In this document: positions 7,891 through 17,026 of the stretch, piece by piece
Layout: the number at the start of each line of letters is the position of its first letter
Position numbering within the stretch: position 1 is the stretch's first letter
Source: Brucella thiophenivorans
GTDB taxonomy: Bacteria > Pseudomonadota > Alphaproteobacteria > Rhizobiales > Rhizobiaceae
Direction of reading: 5' to 3'
DNA: 40,977 bases
Assembly (NCBI RefSeq): GCF_002252445.1
Contig: NZ_NNRJ01000001.1
Coordinates: 1-40,977 of the forward strand
The notes under the pieces: generated by a model
Databases searched by the model: none
Seen by the model: the letters and a program-made list of their open reading frames with translations, nothing else
Told to the model about the DNA's origin: nothing
Translations under genes and position numbers: made by a program

Positions 7891-8535
7891 TCATTTCTGC
7901 CGGAGTTGGCCTTGTCTGGTTTCGTCCATACGTGTGCGAACGCTTGCGATGAAATCGTCACTGGCTTTCAACAGCGCTTCAAATCGCCTGTCACGGATGT
8001 AATTGCATAATCGATTGTTGATAAAGCCGCCGCCGAAGACCGCCACGAACAGCCCGAATTTATTGACCGGCGTGCCGACGTAATAGGCCCATGCGATTGA
8101 AATGGCGATGGCGATTGGCACAAAGCAGGCGAACCAATAAAGGACGTTGACCGGTTTGTGGATTGGATAGCCACTCAGTATTGATCTGGTATTGGTGTCT
8201 TTATTGTAAAACATCAGATCGATATCGTTTTTCCCTTTAATGCGCGATCCACCAACCGCAATCAGTGCCACCTGGTGTCCTGGTCGCATGGGCATGTCAC
8301 GATGCATGCGAACATGATGTTCCTGACCATTTTCTTGTTTAAACCAGACGTCACGCACCACTTTGACTTCTGATGAGATCGAATGCGAGCCGCTGCCGCG
8401 ACCGTCGTTGACACTGACATTGGTATGGCCGCTGATATGCGTGTCGCTGCGCTGATCGGTGGCGACAATGGTTCCGGTAATGGCCATGAAGTGATAGACT
8501 CCGCTGCCAATTTTGGTGTCTTCGGTGATAATCAT
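7891..8535 (-). CDS. Uncharacterised two-TM membrane protein
   Basis: The start is the ATG of MIITEDTKIGSG (214 aa), with AAAGGA upstream. The N-terminal ~125 residues are soluble and beta-rich (GTIVATDQRSDTHISGHTN). Two hydrophobic segments follow, at about 130-150 (VLYWFACFVPIAIAISIAWAY) and about 155-175 (FGLFVAVFGGGF). A short charged tail (RRFEALLKASDDFIASVRTR) closes the protein. The arrangement suggests an inner-membrane protein with both ends on the same side. It is the last gene of a minus-strand group with a secreted protein and two unknown proteins. No family recognised. Confidence 0.65.
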   Translation of the reverse strand: MIITEDTKIGSGVYHFMAITGTIVATDQRSDTHISGHTNVSVNDGRGSGSHSISSEVKVVRDVWFKQENGQEHHVRMHRDMPMRPGHQVALIAVGGSRIKGKNDIDLMFYNKDTNTRSILSGYPIHKPVNVLYWFACFVPIAIAISIAWAYYVGTPVNKFGLFVAVFGGGFINNRLCNYIRDRRFEALLKASDDFIASVRTRMDETRQGQLRQK

Positions 8536-8746
8536 ACAGATCAAATCCTTTGGTCGTTGTGAATTAGGATGAGTGAAAGTTTTTGAGTGCAGATCGGCCT
8601 ACGGCAGCGCGGGACCGCTGACTGATTTGCCGTTTTTGTTGGGAGCGATGCTGCACGGTTTCGGAGAATGTTGCTAACCAGCCGTCCCCTGTCACGAGAC
8701 CGTGGAAGAGGGCTTCGCCACATGCACGTGGTGCAACTGGCCCCGG

Positions 8747-9595
8747 TTATTCGAAAATTAAAAAGTCTTCCGCTTTAATATCGGCGCTGTTGAAATCAAA
8801 CATCGATGTGTCTTCGTAACGATGGGGCGCGTCTACCCCAATGATGCGATCAATGATTTCATCGATCTGCTTCTTGTCCAAAAACTTGGTATTGATAATG
8901 TTGATCCCGATATAGCCATGGCGAGTGAGCACATAGACATTTTGCTCAAAATAGCGCAGCACCACACTGCCATTATCAATGACCATCTGTGTCTTGAAAG
9001 AAATGCGCGGATTGGCATGCTCGGTTGTAAAAGCTGGCGGTTCAATCAACGCAATTTTGGTGTTCATTCCATCAATGGTTTCGTCGCCAATTATTTCCTG
9101 TCGATTTTTGATGAGTTCAGGCAGCAGCGTCTTCTCGACAAAGGATTTGGAAAGATATCCGGCTTTCACCTCTTTGGAGATTGTGATGAATTCCGTGATG
9201 TTTTCTGGATTAACAAGGATGATCTCAAGCGGCGGGCAAGACGAGAACATGTCCATCTCCACCAAAAACCGGCAGGCTTGCGTGTCACTCTTACTCATCA
9301 GGTAATTTTTAAAGCCGAACGGGTCGAGTGGATCCACCCTAACAGGCAACCTTTTGTTGGCTCGACTGGGCCGATCGCCCGGTAGTCCCAAGTCCATTAT
9401 ATTGCGTCTTTCCGGCAGGACAACGCTGTTGATTGATCCCCAATCAGTTGTATGAGGCAGAGATTGCGGCGCAAAACCTTCTTTCAAAACGCCTCTTACA
9501 TTATCAATGTGTTGCGCAAAGCTGGGCGTAGTCGCACCGCTCAAAAGCATAGCTAGAATAACCAGGATGCGGGCGGCGAATGTTTGTACGGTCAT
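8747..9595 (-). CDS. Secreted/periplasmic protein of unknown function
   Basis: The ATG at 9595 follows GAGG at a good distance and begins a clear Sec signal peptide: MTVQTFAARILVILAMLLSG, with probable cleavage after PSFAQ. The mature part (about 255 aa) has no recognisable catalytic motif. It is mixed alpha/beta with a region near the end (VLTRHGYIGINIINTKFLDK) that looks like a compact beta-alpha fold. The longer frame upstream lacks a ribosome site. With the membrane protein at 7891 it may form an envelope-associated pair, but this rests only on neighbourhood. Confidence 0.7.
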   Translation of the reverse strand: MTVQTFAARILVILAMLLSGATTPSFAQHIDNVRGVLKEGFAPQSLPHTTDWGSINSVVLPERRNIMDLGLPGDRPSRANKRLPVRVDPLDPFGFKNYLMSKSDTQACRFLVEMDMFSSCPPLEIILVNPENITEFITISKEVKAGYLSKSFVEKTLLPELIKNRQEIIGDETIDGMNTKIALIEPPAFTTEHANPRISFKTQMVIDNGSVVLRYFEQNVYVLTRHGYIGINIINTKFLDKKQIDEIIDRIIGVDAPHRYEDTSMFDFNSADIKAEDFLIFE

Positions 9596-9762
9596 TGTAA
9601 CCTCATGAGCATGGTTGTGGAGGAAGGCGAATGGATCAACGGATTTGCAGACGCACGAAACCATCCAGGCAATCGGACTTTCCGATAGCTGTTCAAAGGC
9701 TCGGAGCGAAGTGAAAAGAGACGAGGTATCTACGCCGGTAATGGCAAGCGTAAAATGCTGCC

Positions 9763-10488
9763 TCAGGCAGTCAGCAAAAAAGGTGGTGCACCTTGAAGAT
9801 TAACGCTGAGATCCTGCCAGCGCGCGCAAAAGCGCATAGCTCGGCGCTTGATTGCTGGCGTTGGGTTGATGATGAAAAATGTTCGCGCACTATAGGCATT
9901 CGCGCGAATAGCGAATGCGTTCGGACCAAACTGGTCGAGCCAGTGTTGAACTTCCTCATCGTGGCCGCCTGCTCGCATTGAATTGGGGTGGTAGATGATG
10001 GCGGTTCGGCCTTTAGCCAGCGCTTTGGATTCTTCCAAAGTTATGCGAAGGGCATGATCGGCACGCATCGGCTTGCCATTTTCGATCAAACCCATTTCCG
10101 GATCCGCAAAGATCAGATTGCAGTCACGTAAGTCGGCAAGGACGCCTTCAAACCATGCTCGGCGATAACTAACGCGTTGCGTCCAGTGCACGCGTTCATA
10201 TTCAAGAGGCCGAGATGAGTGAATGGCATTGATAACCCTTGATCGTTGCAATGCAGGCACGGAACGCCGGCCGGAACGCACGAGTGAATGCAATGCATCA
10301 AAAACTTCTGGATCTAGCTGTCGCCACCGATCGGGTAAGTCGAGATACCCGGTCTGCAGGCCAGCACTTGGTCGCCCACTGTCAGGCACCAAATACCAGG
10401 CGATGCCAAGGCGATAGCCATCCGACAAGGCCCGCAGCAGCGATAGTTTCAGATAACAGCCAATCTCACCAACACGCTGATGTCTCAT
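9763..10488 (-). CDS. Conserved hypothetical protein (ICE/phage-type)
   Basis: The 241-aa product starts MRHQRVGEIGCYLKLSLLRA. It resembles a widespread family of ~230-aa orphan proteins, recalled by pattern: GYRLGIAWYLVPD near the start, a central WRQLDPEVFDALHSL, then LIFADPEMGLI and a late AIIYHPNSMRAGGHDEEV. The ADPE and YHP..GGH segments look like an active site, but no function is established to my knowledge. Its ATG overlaps the stop of the 70-codon ORF upstream by four bases (ATGA), indicating translational coupling. Confidence 0.7.
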   Translation of the reverse strand: MRHQRVGEIGCYLKLSLLRALSDGYRLGIAWYLVPDSGRPSAGLQTGYLDLPDRWRQLDPEVFDALHSLVRSGRRSVPALQRSRVINAIHSSRPLEYERVHWTQRVSYRRAWFEGVLADLRDCNLIFADPEMGLIENGKPMRADHALRITLEESKALAKGRTAIIYHPNSMRAGGHDEEVQHWLDQFGPNAFAIRANAYSARTFFIINPTPAIKRRAMRFCARWQDLSVNLQGAPPFLLTA

Positions 10489-10697
10489 GACAAGCCCACC
10501 TCAGCAGAATCACGGGTTCTGAGGTCCGGTATCGTTACCGCAGCTCGCGCTTTAGATGCAGTGATGAATGACTTCAGCGCGGCAAGACATGCCATTGGTA
10601 AAGAACCAGGGCGCAAACAATGGCGCAAAACAAAAGCAGCGACGTTGATGCGCACCAAAAGGGTGTGATCTTTGTTAAAATGCATGCTTGTGTTCAT
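10485..10697 (-). CDS. Small 70-aa leader ORF, translationally coupled
   Basis: It starts at an ATG (MNTSMHFNKDHTLLVRIN) immediately after AAGGGGCAGTC and ends in an ATGA overlap with the next gene. The coupling and the strong Shine-Dalgarno argue that it is translated. The peptide is moderately hydrophobic and basic (INVAAFVLRHCLRPG), with no known family. Its ribosome site is buried in a perfect hairpin (see 10700-10727). It may be a small protein or a regulatory leader controlling the downstream gene. Confidence 0.45.
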   Translation of the reverse strand: MNTSMHFNKDHTLLVRINVAAFVLRHCLRPGSLPMACLAALKSFITASKARAAVTIPDLRTRDSAEVGLS

Positions 10698-10699
10698 GA

Positions 10700-10727
10700 C
10701 TGCCCCTTACGCTTGCAAAAGGGGCAG
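10700..10727 (-). promoter_or_regulatory. Hairpin sequestering a ribosome-binding site
   Basis: On the minus strand, CTGCCCCTT pairs perfectly with AAGGGGCAG across a 10-nt loop. The 3' arm contains the AAGGGG Shine-Dalgarno. The stem ends two bases before the ATG of the 70-codon ORF. In RNA this would mask the ribosome site, as in thermosensors and attenuating leaders. Confidence 0.5.
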
Positions 10728-11350
10728 AAAACCAGAGCTTGGAAAAATGCCGAAAGGCTTGTTTCGCTGCCGGTTTCCAGGAGCATCCGCGGGACGCCCC
10801 CGCTTCATATGCTCATTGACCCCTTGGTGATCGGGGAGTTGGAAAATCGTACTTGACGATCCCTGTGGCCTTTAGCCGGAGGCCTGTTGCATACGCCACA
10901 GGCTCCCCGACCATAAGGTCAAAGAGTGTGATGCCGTAACGGCCAGCATCAAACCGCAAGTAAGAGGTTTCCACGCCCCAAGGCAGATGCGTGTCTGCCT
11001 CAAGGAGAACGTTATGCGCAAAGACGATGAAGATGCAAGTCAAGAAAAGCGGTGGTGATTCAAAAACGTCATCAGTTGCGTAACAAATGTGATCAGCAAG
11101 GGGCATGAAACGTGGTTTGTCAGCAGACAACACTCTTTCAAATTCTGAGAGGCAGTTTGGAAGGCTGTAGGAAATTCAGGAAATCTACGTGTCAGGAAGA
11201 TGGAAATATACCATTCGACCCCATGAGTACGACGTTAAATATCACGTCGTTTCTATCGCCATCGATACACCAAGGTTTTGAATCAATGACGGTCGACTGA
11301 TTCAAAACATTCATTGGATATTGTCTGAACGATGAATCACGCTCTTGTGT
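10728..11350. other. Intergenic region with two inverted repeats
   Basis: No reliable gene is visible in these 620 bp. A 106-codon minus-strand frame (10813-11133) has a hydrophobic patch but no good ribosome site. Dyads occur at 11230-11249 (CGACGT/ACGTCG) and 11275-11308 (GTTTTGAATCA/TGATTCAAAAC, 11 bp perfect, 12-nt spacer). The second lies some 40 bp before the WGR gene and could be its operator. Confidence 0.4.
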
Positions 11351-11596
11351 ATGACCAACAAAACTTTCATGCACGTCGATCTGCAGCGCCGAAACCCGTC
11401 TCAAAACATGGCCCGCTTTTATGGCTTGTCTGTTCAGCCAGATCTGCTTGGCGTCTGGGTCTTAACGCGCAACTGGGGGCGTATAGGCAGTTTTGGCCAG
11501 TCAAAGTGTCAATCATTTGATAGTTCGCAAGATGCCTATGCTGCGTTAGATCGCTTACATCGTCAAAAAATAAAACGGGGCTATACGCCAGTCTGA
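11351..11596 (+). CDS. WGR-domain protein
   Basis: The product is about 81 aa from the ATG of MTNKTFMHVDLQR; a second ATG at 11369 is also possible. Almost the whole protein is one WGR domain: an N-terminal strand, ARFYGLSVQPDLLGVWVL, the diagnostic RNWGRIGSFGQSK, and the helical AYAALDRLHRQKIKRGY. WGR domains bind nucleic acid ends in PARPs and occur as small single-domain proteins on alphaproteobacterial plasmids. I see no clear Shine-Dalgarno, so the start is uncertain. Its biological role here is unknown. Confidence 0.75.
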   Translation: MTNKTFMHVDLQRRNPSQNMARFYGLSVQPDLLGVWVLTRNWGRIGSFGQSKCQSFDSSQDAYAALDRLHRQKIKRGYTPV

Positions 11597-11785
11597 TCAA
11601 GCGGTCTTTGATATGCGATAATCCTGTGCCTAATTCGTGTTGGGCTGACACTGCTGCGAACACTTCAAATTTTCTCATTACCGAATTACCTCGACGAGTT
11701 AGATCGGGTGACAGAACATTACCGGCATGGCGCCATCGCAACAAGTGTGCTAATGTGGGTTTGTGAAATTGTACGGAGATCGCCC

Positions 11786-12037
11786 ATGAGCCGCCTGACG
11801 ATTGATATTTCCGATAAGCAGCATCAGAGCCTGAAGGCCCTTGCTGCCTTGCAAGGAAAAACCATTAAACAATATGCTTTAGAGCGGTTGTTTCCGGGTG
11901 ACAACGATGCCGACAAAGCCTGGCAGGAATTAAGAGCCATAGTGGAAACCCGGGTCGAAGAAGGACTTTCGGGAAAAGTATCGAATAAGACTATTCTTGA
12001 GATTCTCGATGAAGAACTGATCGAAGGTCGCTCTTGA
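11786..12037 (+). CDS. parD: ParD-like ribbon-helix-helix antitoxin
   Basis: The 83-aa protein starts at MSRLTIDISDKQHQSLK, eight bases after GGAG. The N-terminal strand and two helices (LTIDISDKQHQSLKALAALQ, then KTIKQYALERLF) form a ribbon-helix-helix DNA-binding unit. The C-terminal EEGLSGKVSNKTILEILDEE is the toxin-binding tail. The stop overlaps the toxin start by four bases (TTGA). It should repress its own operon together with the toxin. The identification rests on fold pattern and on the partner gene. Confidence 0.85.
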   Translation: MSRLTIDISDKQHQSLKALAALQGKTIKQYALERLFPGDNDADKAWQELRAIVETRVEEGLSGKVSNKTILEILDEELIEGRS

Positions 12038-12351
12038 AAAACTATTTTCTGACCGCGAAAGCCGAAGCTGATTTGAGAAGTATTATTCGGTATACACGAA
12101 AAGAGTGGGGAGATACGCAAACCCGTCGCTATATCGACAAACTGGAACAGGGGATTGTGAGTCTCACTGATGTTAAAAGTGCGTCTAAAGATATGGGCGA
12201 TCTGTATCCAAATTTGCGGATGAAAAAGTGCGAACACCATTATGTTTTTTGTCTGGCCCGGAAAAACGAACCATCGCTTATCATTGCGATTTTTCATGAG
12301 CGGATGGATCTTATGATCCGATTGGCAGACAGGCTTCGTGATGGCAGTTAA
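12034..12351 (+). CDS. parE: ParE/RelE-superfamily toxin
   Basis: This 105-aa protein starts at a TTG inside the antitoxin stop. It shows the ParE pattern: FLTAKAEADLRSIIRYTRKEWG, then a helix with RYIDKLEQGI, and the C-terminal strand pair HYVFCLARKN...LIIAIFHERMDLM. ParE toxins poison DNA gyrase, but RelE-like RNases share the fold, so the target is not certain. It is the second complete toxin-antitoxin pair in the first 12 kb. Confidence 0.85.
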   Translation: MKNYFLTAKAEADLRSIIRYTRKEWGDTQTRRYIDKLEQGIVSLTDVKSASKDMGDLYPNLRMKKCEHHYVFCLARKNEPSLIIAIFHERMDLMIRLADRLRDGS

Positions 12352-12567
12352 AATGTTCAATAGCCGTTTTGTGCGGCGATCAACTTTGAAGTTCATTGAT
12401 ACCTGCTGGAATTCGAAGATTGTTATGGTTTGAAGAAAAGCTTGCTCGACTTCAGCTTGACGAATGGTTCAACAATCAGCAGTGGCTCGCGTAAGCTGTT
12501 TTGCAGTTCCGCAGAGATCATAGTTCCATAATAACAATTATGCCATCCAGAGTTATAACGGGGGTGG

Positions 12568-13672
12568 GTTCTAGTTTGAAGTGCGACTTGCAAATGATAA
12601 CAATGAGTTATCCAATGCAAGGAACCTGTCATGGACCGCACCTATTCGCATATTGATCTGGATGAACGCCGCAGAATAGCACGCTGGCGCACTGCAAAGC
12701 TTTCCGTTAATGTTATTGCTGAGAAGCTTGGAAGGCACCGATCGACCATTTTTCGTGAACTCAAACGCAATCAGTTTAACGATGATGAGATCAAGGATTT
12801 AAACGGCTATTACTGCACGATTGCAGATCAGAAATCCCGCGAACGGCGTTCAAAACAGCGCAAGATGATCCGGTTTGAACAGCTTCGTGAATCTGTGATC
12901 CAGCACATCAACGATGGATGGTCGCCGCAACAGATTGCCGGGAGAATGCGGTTGGAACGCCATCCAATCTCTGTCAGTCATGAAACGATTTATCAGTTTG
13001 TGTATTCCGCTGATGGTCGCAAAGAAGAGCTTTGGAAATATCTGCCGGAACGTCGCGCCAAACGACGCCCACGTCATGCCCGGCGTCATCATGGACGCCG
13101 CTTTCCCCCAGAACTGAGCATCCTTTATCGTCCGGACATGGTTGCCAGGCGCAAGCAGTTCGGCCATTGGGAGGGCGACACTATCCAGTTTCGCAAGAGG
13201 TTTGGCAACGCCAATGTAACGTCTCTGGTCGAGCGGGTGAGCCGCTTCACGGTTTTGTTGCGCAATAATGATCGTCAATCAAAGCCGTTAATGGAAGGTG
13301 TGATTAGAGCACTCCAGCCCCTGCCCCAAATGGCCCGCCGATCGATTACGTTTGATCGTGGTACTGAGTTTACAGAGTGGTCCTATCTGCAGAATGGGAT
13401 AGGGTCGCAAATCTGGTTCTGTGATCCCCAGTCCCCCTGGCAGAAAGGCACTGTTGAGAATACCAACAGACGCACAAGACGTTGGCTTCCCCGAGACCTT
13501 GATCCGCTAACCCTCAGTGATCGAGACCTCGCATTCATCTGTCATCGTCTCAACAATACGCCACGCAAATGTCTGGGGTACAAAACGCCTGCAGAAGTCT
13601 TTCGGCAGAAACTCTTCGCAAACAGACATCGTTTTGCGTAAACTCAAACCGAAAAGTCGCGCTTCAGCCTGA
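12568..13672 (+). mobile_element. IS30-family insertion sequence
   Basis: The element is about 1.1 kb and encodes one transposase. Imperfect inverted repeats TTGAAGTGCGACTT (12576-12589) and AAGTCGCGCTTCAG (13654-13667) mark the ends; the outermost bases and target duplication are uncertain. It abuts the 3' part of a truncated adenylate kinase gene, so its insertion or a later deletion probably removed the rest of that gene. Confidence 0.8.
12631..13641 (+). CDS. IS30-family transposase
   Basis: The intact 336-aa protein starts with the IS30 hallmark YSHIDLDERRRIARW and a helix-turn-helix (VNVIAEKLGRHRSTIFRELK). A second DNA-binding segment contains WSPQQIAGRM. The DDE catalytic core reads GHWEGDTI (first Asp), ITFDRGTEF (second Asp) and PWQKGTVENTNRRTRRWLP (Glu). 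Length and motifs match active family members, so it is probably functional. Confidence 0.93.
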   Translation: MDRTYSHIDLDERRRIARWRTAKLSVNVIAEKLGRHRSTIFRELKRNQFNDDEIKDLNGYYCTIADQKSRERRSKQRKMIRFEQLRESVIQHINDGWSPQQIAGRMRLERHPISVSHETIYQFVYSADGRKEELWKYLPERRAKRRPRHARRHHGRRFPPELSILYRPDMVARRKQFGHWEGDTIQFRKRFGNANVTSLVERVSRFTVLLRNNDRQSKPLMEGVIRALQPLPQMARRSITFDRGTEFTEWSYLQNGIGSQIWFCDPQSPWQKGTVENTNRRTRRWLPRDLDPLTLSDRDLAFICHRLNNTPRKCLGYKTPAEVFRQKLFANRHRFA

Positions 13673-13674
13673 CC

Positions 13675-14133
<459 letters not shown>

Positions 14134-14137
14134 CTAT

Positions 14138-14929
14138 TTAGGAGTTCATGAATTGGCCAGCGCTGCGATACAACATGTAGGCCGCCACCACAAAGATCAG
14201 AGTTGCGAATAGGCTGTTCAATATGCCCTTGCGTTGTGACAGGTGCTTGGCCAAAGATGCTCCCGCGAGCCCTCCGACGACGCCTCCGCCGATGAATATA
14301 GCCGCTAGAATCCATTCGACGTATCCGGAGTACGCATAGTTCAATGCGGTGGTCAGTCCAAAAGCCGTTACCGCAACGAGAGAGGAACCGATGGCGAAGA
14401 GGATCGGCATGCCGGTCGACGCAATCAGGCCGGGGACAATAAGAAAACCGCCGCCAATGCCGAAGAAACCCGAAAATATCCCGGTCAGGCTGCCGTATCC
14501 GGCAACTTTGTGAATGTTTTCCCGCGAGCACTGGGCGCCGGGATTGCCTTCCGCGCCGCGTTTACGAAACATCAGAACGCCAACAACAAGCATTAGAATG
14601 GCAAAAAGCAAAAGCAACCTCTGACCGTCAATCAACTTGCCAATGCTCGAACCGATCAATGCCCCGAAAATACCAGCGACGCTGTAGATCCCGGCGCAGC
14701 GCCATTTAACGCTACCCAAACGCCAATGACCGACGAGATTGGCGAACGCATTGGCTGCAACCGCAAAAGCACTGGTACCGATCGCAACATGTGTGCTTGG
14801 AACGCCTACCACGTAAACCATCAGCGGCACGGCCAGGATCGAACCGCCGCCTCCGAACATCCCCAGCGTGAAACCCACCAGACCACCGGAGAGGGCTCCG
14901 AGACCATATTGTACCGGTTCAAGATCCAT
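14138..14929 (-). CDS. TauE/SafE-family sulfite/sulfonate exporter
   Basis: This 263-aa integral membrane protein has about eight hydrophobic helices and the two internally related halves of the family. Each half carries the glycine-rich FTLGMFGGGGSILAVPLM or FSGFFGIGGGFLIVPGLI motif. The gene lies 19 bp after the DUF442-SQR fusion gene on the same strand, so the two are probably co-transcribed. In this setting it would export sulfite formed by persulfide oxidation. Substrate is inferred from neighbours. Confidence 0.9.
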   Translation of the reverse strand: MDLEPVQYGLGALSGGLVGFTLGMFGGGGSILAVPLMVYVVGVPSTHVAIGTSAFAVAANAFANLVGHWRLGSVKWRCAGIYSVAGIFGALIGSSIGKLIDGQRLLLLFAILMLVVGVLMFRKRGAEGNPGAQCSRENIHKVAGYGSLTGIFSGFFGIGGGFLIVPGLIASTGMPILFAIGSSLVAVTAFGLTTALNYAYSGYVEWILAAIFIGGGVVGGLAGASLAKHLSQRKGILNSLFATLIFVVAAYMLYRSAGQFMNS

Positions 14930-14947
14930 GATCGTGTTCCACCGCCG

Positions 14948-16624
14948 CTAGGAAACTTTTTCCTTGATGTCCGGAGAGGCTAGCCATTCGCGGCCCTTGA
15001 GCATGCCGTGCCAATAGATCCGTGGCAGGGCCTCAGACTTCAGGTACCAGGCGAGACTGGAAGGTTTTGTGCCGTCAATCACCCAGGAGGGGAAAGTCGG
15101 CAACAACTTTCCGCCATACCCGAATTCCGCCAGTACTATCTTTCCACGCTCGACGGTCAAAGGGCACGAGCCATATCCGTCATACGCTGCCCGAAGATTC
15201 CGGCCGTCGAGAGTAGCCAAAACGTTCTCTGCAACAATTGGCGCCTGCTTGCGCGCCGCTGCAGCGGTTTTCGCATTTGTTGTGCCAGCTGCGTCACCGA
15301 GCGAGAAGACATTTGAGTACCGCTTATGCTGGAGGCTTGTTTCGTCGACGTCAATCCAGCCGGTTTGGTTTGCAAGAGGACTTGCACGGACAAAGTCTGG
15401 GGCGGTCTGAGGCGGGCAAACGTGTAAAATGTCAAAACCACGCGTTTCTTCGACAACGGAACCATCGGCGCCCACGCGTGCAAATCGCGCCTCCTTCTTC
15501 GAGCCAGCAACCGCGACGAGTCTGGAGCCGAATTGAAGATCCGCGCGGTATTTCTTGATGTACTCCATCAGCACAGGTACATAGTCCTTGACGCCGAAGA
15601 GAACCGGCCCGGCATTGTGGAATTCGATCGAGATGTCATTGATGCGTCCGCTTCTAAACCAGTGATCGCCAGAAAGATACAGCGCCTTTTGTGGTGCGCC
15701 AGCACATTTGATCGGCATGGGCGGCTGTGTGAAAAGCGCCTTACCTCCTTGGAGGTTCTTTACCAGCGACCAAGTATAGGGTGCGGTATCATAGCGATAA
15801 TTGGAGGTGACTCCATTGCGGCCGAGTGTTTCTTCAAGGCCCTCTATTGCCGCCCAGTCGAGCTTGATGCCTGGAGCTGCCACCAGTATGCGATAATCAA
15901 TACGTCGCCCATTCGACAAGCGAACGCAATTGTGGTCCGGATCAAATTCCGCAACCGCCGTCTTTACCCAGGTTACGTGTGCGGGCATCACCGCCGCCAT
16001 GGAGCGCACCGTATCTTCGGGTTTGAATATTCCACCACCGACCATAGTCCATCCAGGTTGGTAGGCATGGCGTTCGGCAGGGTCGGCAATGATTATGTTT
16101 AGGCCATGTCGACGTTTCAACAGGCTTGCGGCAGTGGCAATGCCCGCGGCGCCCGCGCCGACGATGAGAACATCGCAAGCCGATGCGACTTTTGGATCGT
16201 TTGCAATGATCCTAGACTCCAGGCGAAGGCGAAGTTTTTGAAGATCGTATCCTGCCGCCTTGGCTGCGCCCAACACGGCATCTGAGCCCTCTCTGTGAGC
16301 TTGGGATAATGCCCACAGGCTGGCTGCCCGCGTGCCAGATCGGCAGAAGGCTAACACCGGCTTTGGCAAATCCCTCATCGCTTCATCGAAGAGTGCGACG
16401 TCGCGATCGCGAATTTCGGAAGTCAGGACGGGGATGTGTCTAACTTCTAACCCTGCTGCCTTAGCCACCGAAGCTATGCTGTCAGCGTCAGGCTGGAGGG
16501 CTTCCTCTCCATCCGGACGGGTGGATATTATTGACTTGAATCCGAGGCGCACAAGCTCGCCTACATCTTCAATCCCTATTTGTGGCGAAACGCTCATGCG
16601 ATCGTCGATCTTTCGAATGTCCAT
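14948..16624 (-). CDS. DUF442 phosphatase/sulfurtransferase-like domain fused to SQR-like FAD oxidoreductase
   Basis: The product is 558 aa. Residues 1-110 form a DUF442 domain of the kind found in Blh proteins, with active-site loop AFCRSGTRA (Cys94). Residues ~150-558 are a sulfide:quinone-reductase-like flavoprotein: DVLIVGAGAAG (151-161) for FAD, KCAGAPQKALYL with one redox Cys, HVCPPQTAPDFV with the second, and a NVFSLGDAAG flavin-contact motif. It should oxidise sulfide to persulfide at the membrane and pass it on. The fusion is a known architecture in Rhizobiales. It is divergent from the peroxiredoxin operon and precedes the TauE gene. Confidence 0.9.
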   Translation of the reverse strand: MDIRKIDDRMSVSPQIGIEDVGELVRLGFKSIISTRPDGEEALQPDADSIASVAKAAGLEVRHIPVLTSEIRDRDVALFDEAMRDLPKPVLAFCRSGTRAASLWALSQAHREGSDAVLGAAKAAGYDLQKLRLRLESRIIANDPKVASACDVLIVGAGAAGIATAASLLKRRHGLNIIIADPAERHAYQPGWTMVGGGIFKPEDTVRSMAAVMPAHVTWVKTAVAEFDPDHNCVRLSNGRRIDYRILVAAPGIKLDWAAIEGLEETLGRNGVTSNYRYDTAPYTWSLVKNLQGGKALFTQPPMPIKCAGAPQKALYLSGDHWFRSGRINDISIEFHNAGPVLFGVKDYVPVLMEYIKKYRADLQFGSRLVAVAGSKKEARFARVGADGSVVEETRGFDILHVCPPQTAPDFVRASPLANQTGWIDVDETSLQHKRYSNVFSLGDAAGTTNAKTAAAARKQAPIVAENVLATLDGRNLRAAYDGYGSCPLTVERGKIVLAEFGYGGKLLPTFPSWVIDGTKPSSLAWYLKSEALPRIYWHGMLKGREWLASPDIKEKVS

Positions 16625-17026
16625 GACGCTTTCCTCCTTCAGTAAACCCGACGCGACGCGCTGTAACGGGTCAAGACGATGTGACAGGCGCGGATGCCGT
16701 TGAGCATGTTCACCTTGCGTTTAATGTTTTGCCTGCCTGCTCTTATGATCAGACATCGATCCGTCATCGCAGTCTATAATTACGCATTAATCGTAAACAA
16801 TGGATCGCTTCGATGTCTTGGCCAAACCGTCGAGTTTTCCTCAGGCTTCTCAAAAGGCGCTTTCGCGTTGCAGGACAGAGAAGCGAAAAGTGTTGGGACA
16901 TGACGTTTTCCCAGCGAGAGCCAATGAAATACATATTTACAATAAGAGTGCAACTATATATTCAATTAGATGGCGCATGCGTTCCTGCTTTAAGACGGGT
17001 GTGAGCTCCCGCATTGGAAAGGCTGG
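16625..17026. promoter_or_regulatory. Divergent control region of the sulfur-detoxification genes
   Basis: This 400-bp gap separates the two divergent sulfur operons and must contain both promoters. AT-rich candidate operators are CTATATATTCAATTAGATGG (about 16953-16972) and ATAATTACGCATTAAT (about 16774-16789). Either could bind the ArsR/BigR-like repressor encoded at 17674. Neither is a match to a site I can quote exactly. No gene is supported here. Confidence 0.35.

Noticed and set aside
8822..9385. 187-codon plus-strand frame
   Set aside because: It is antisense to the secreted protein gene, which has a signal peptide and a good ribosome site.
15533..16102. 189-codon plus-strand frame
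   Set aside because: It is antisense to the well supported DUF442-SQR fusion.
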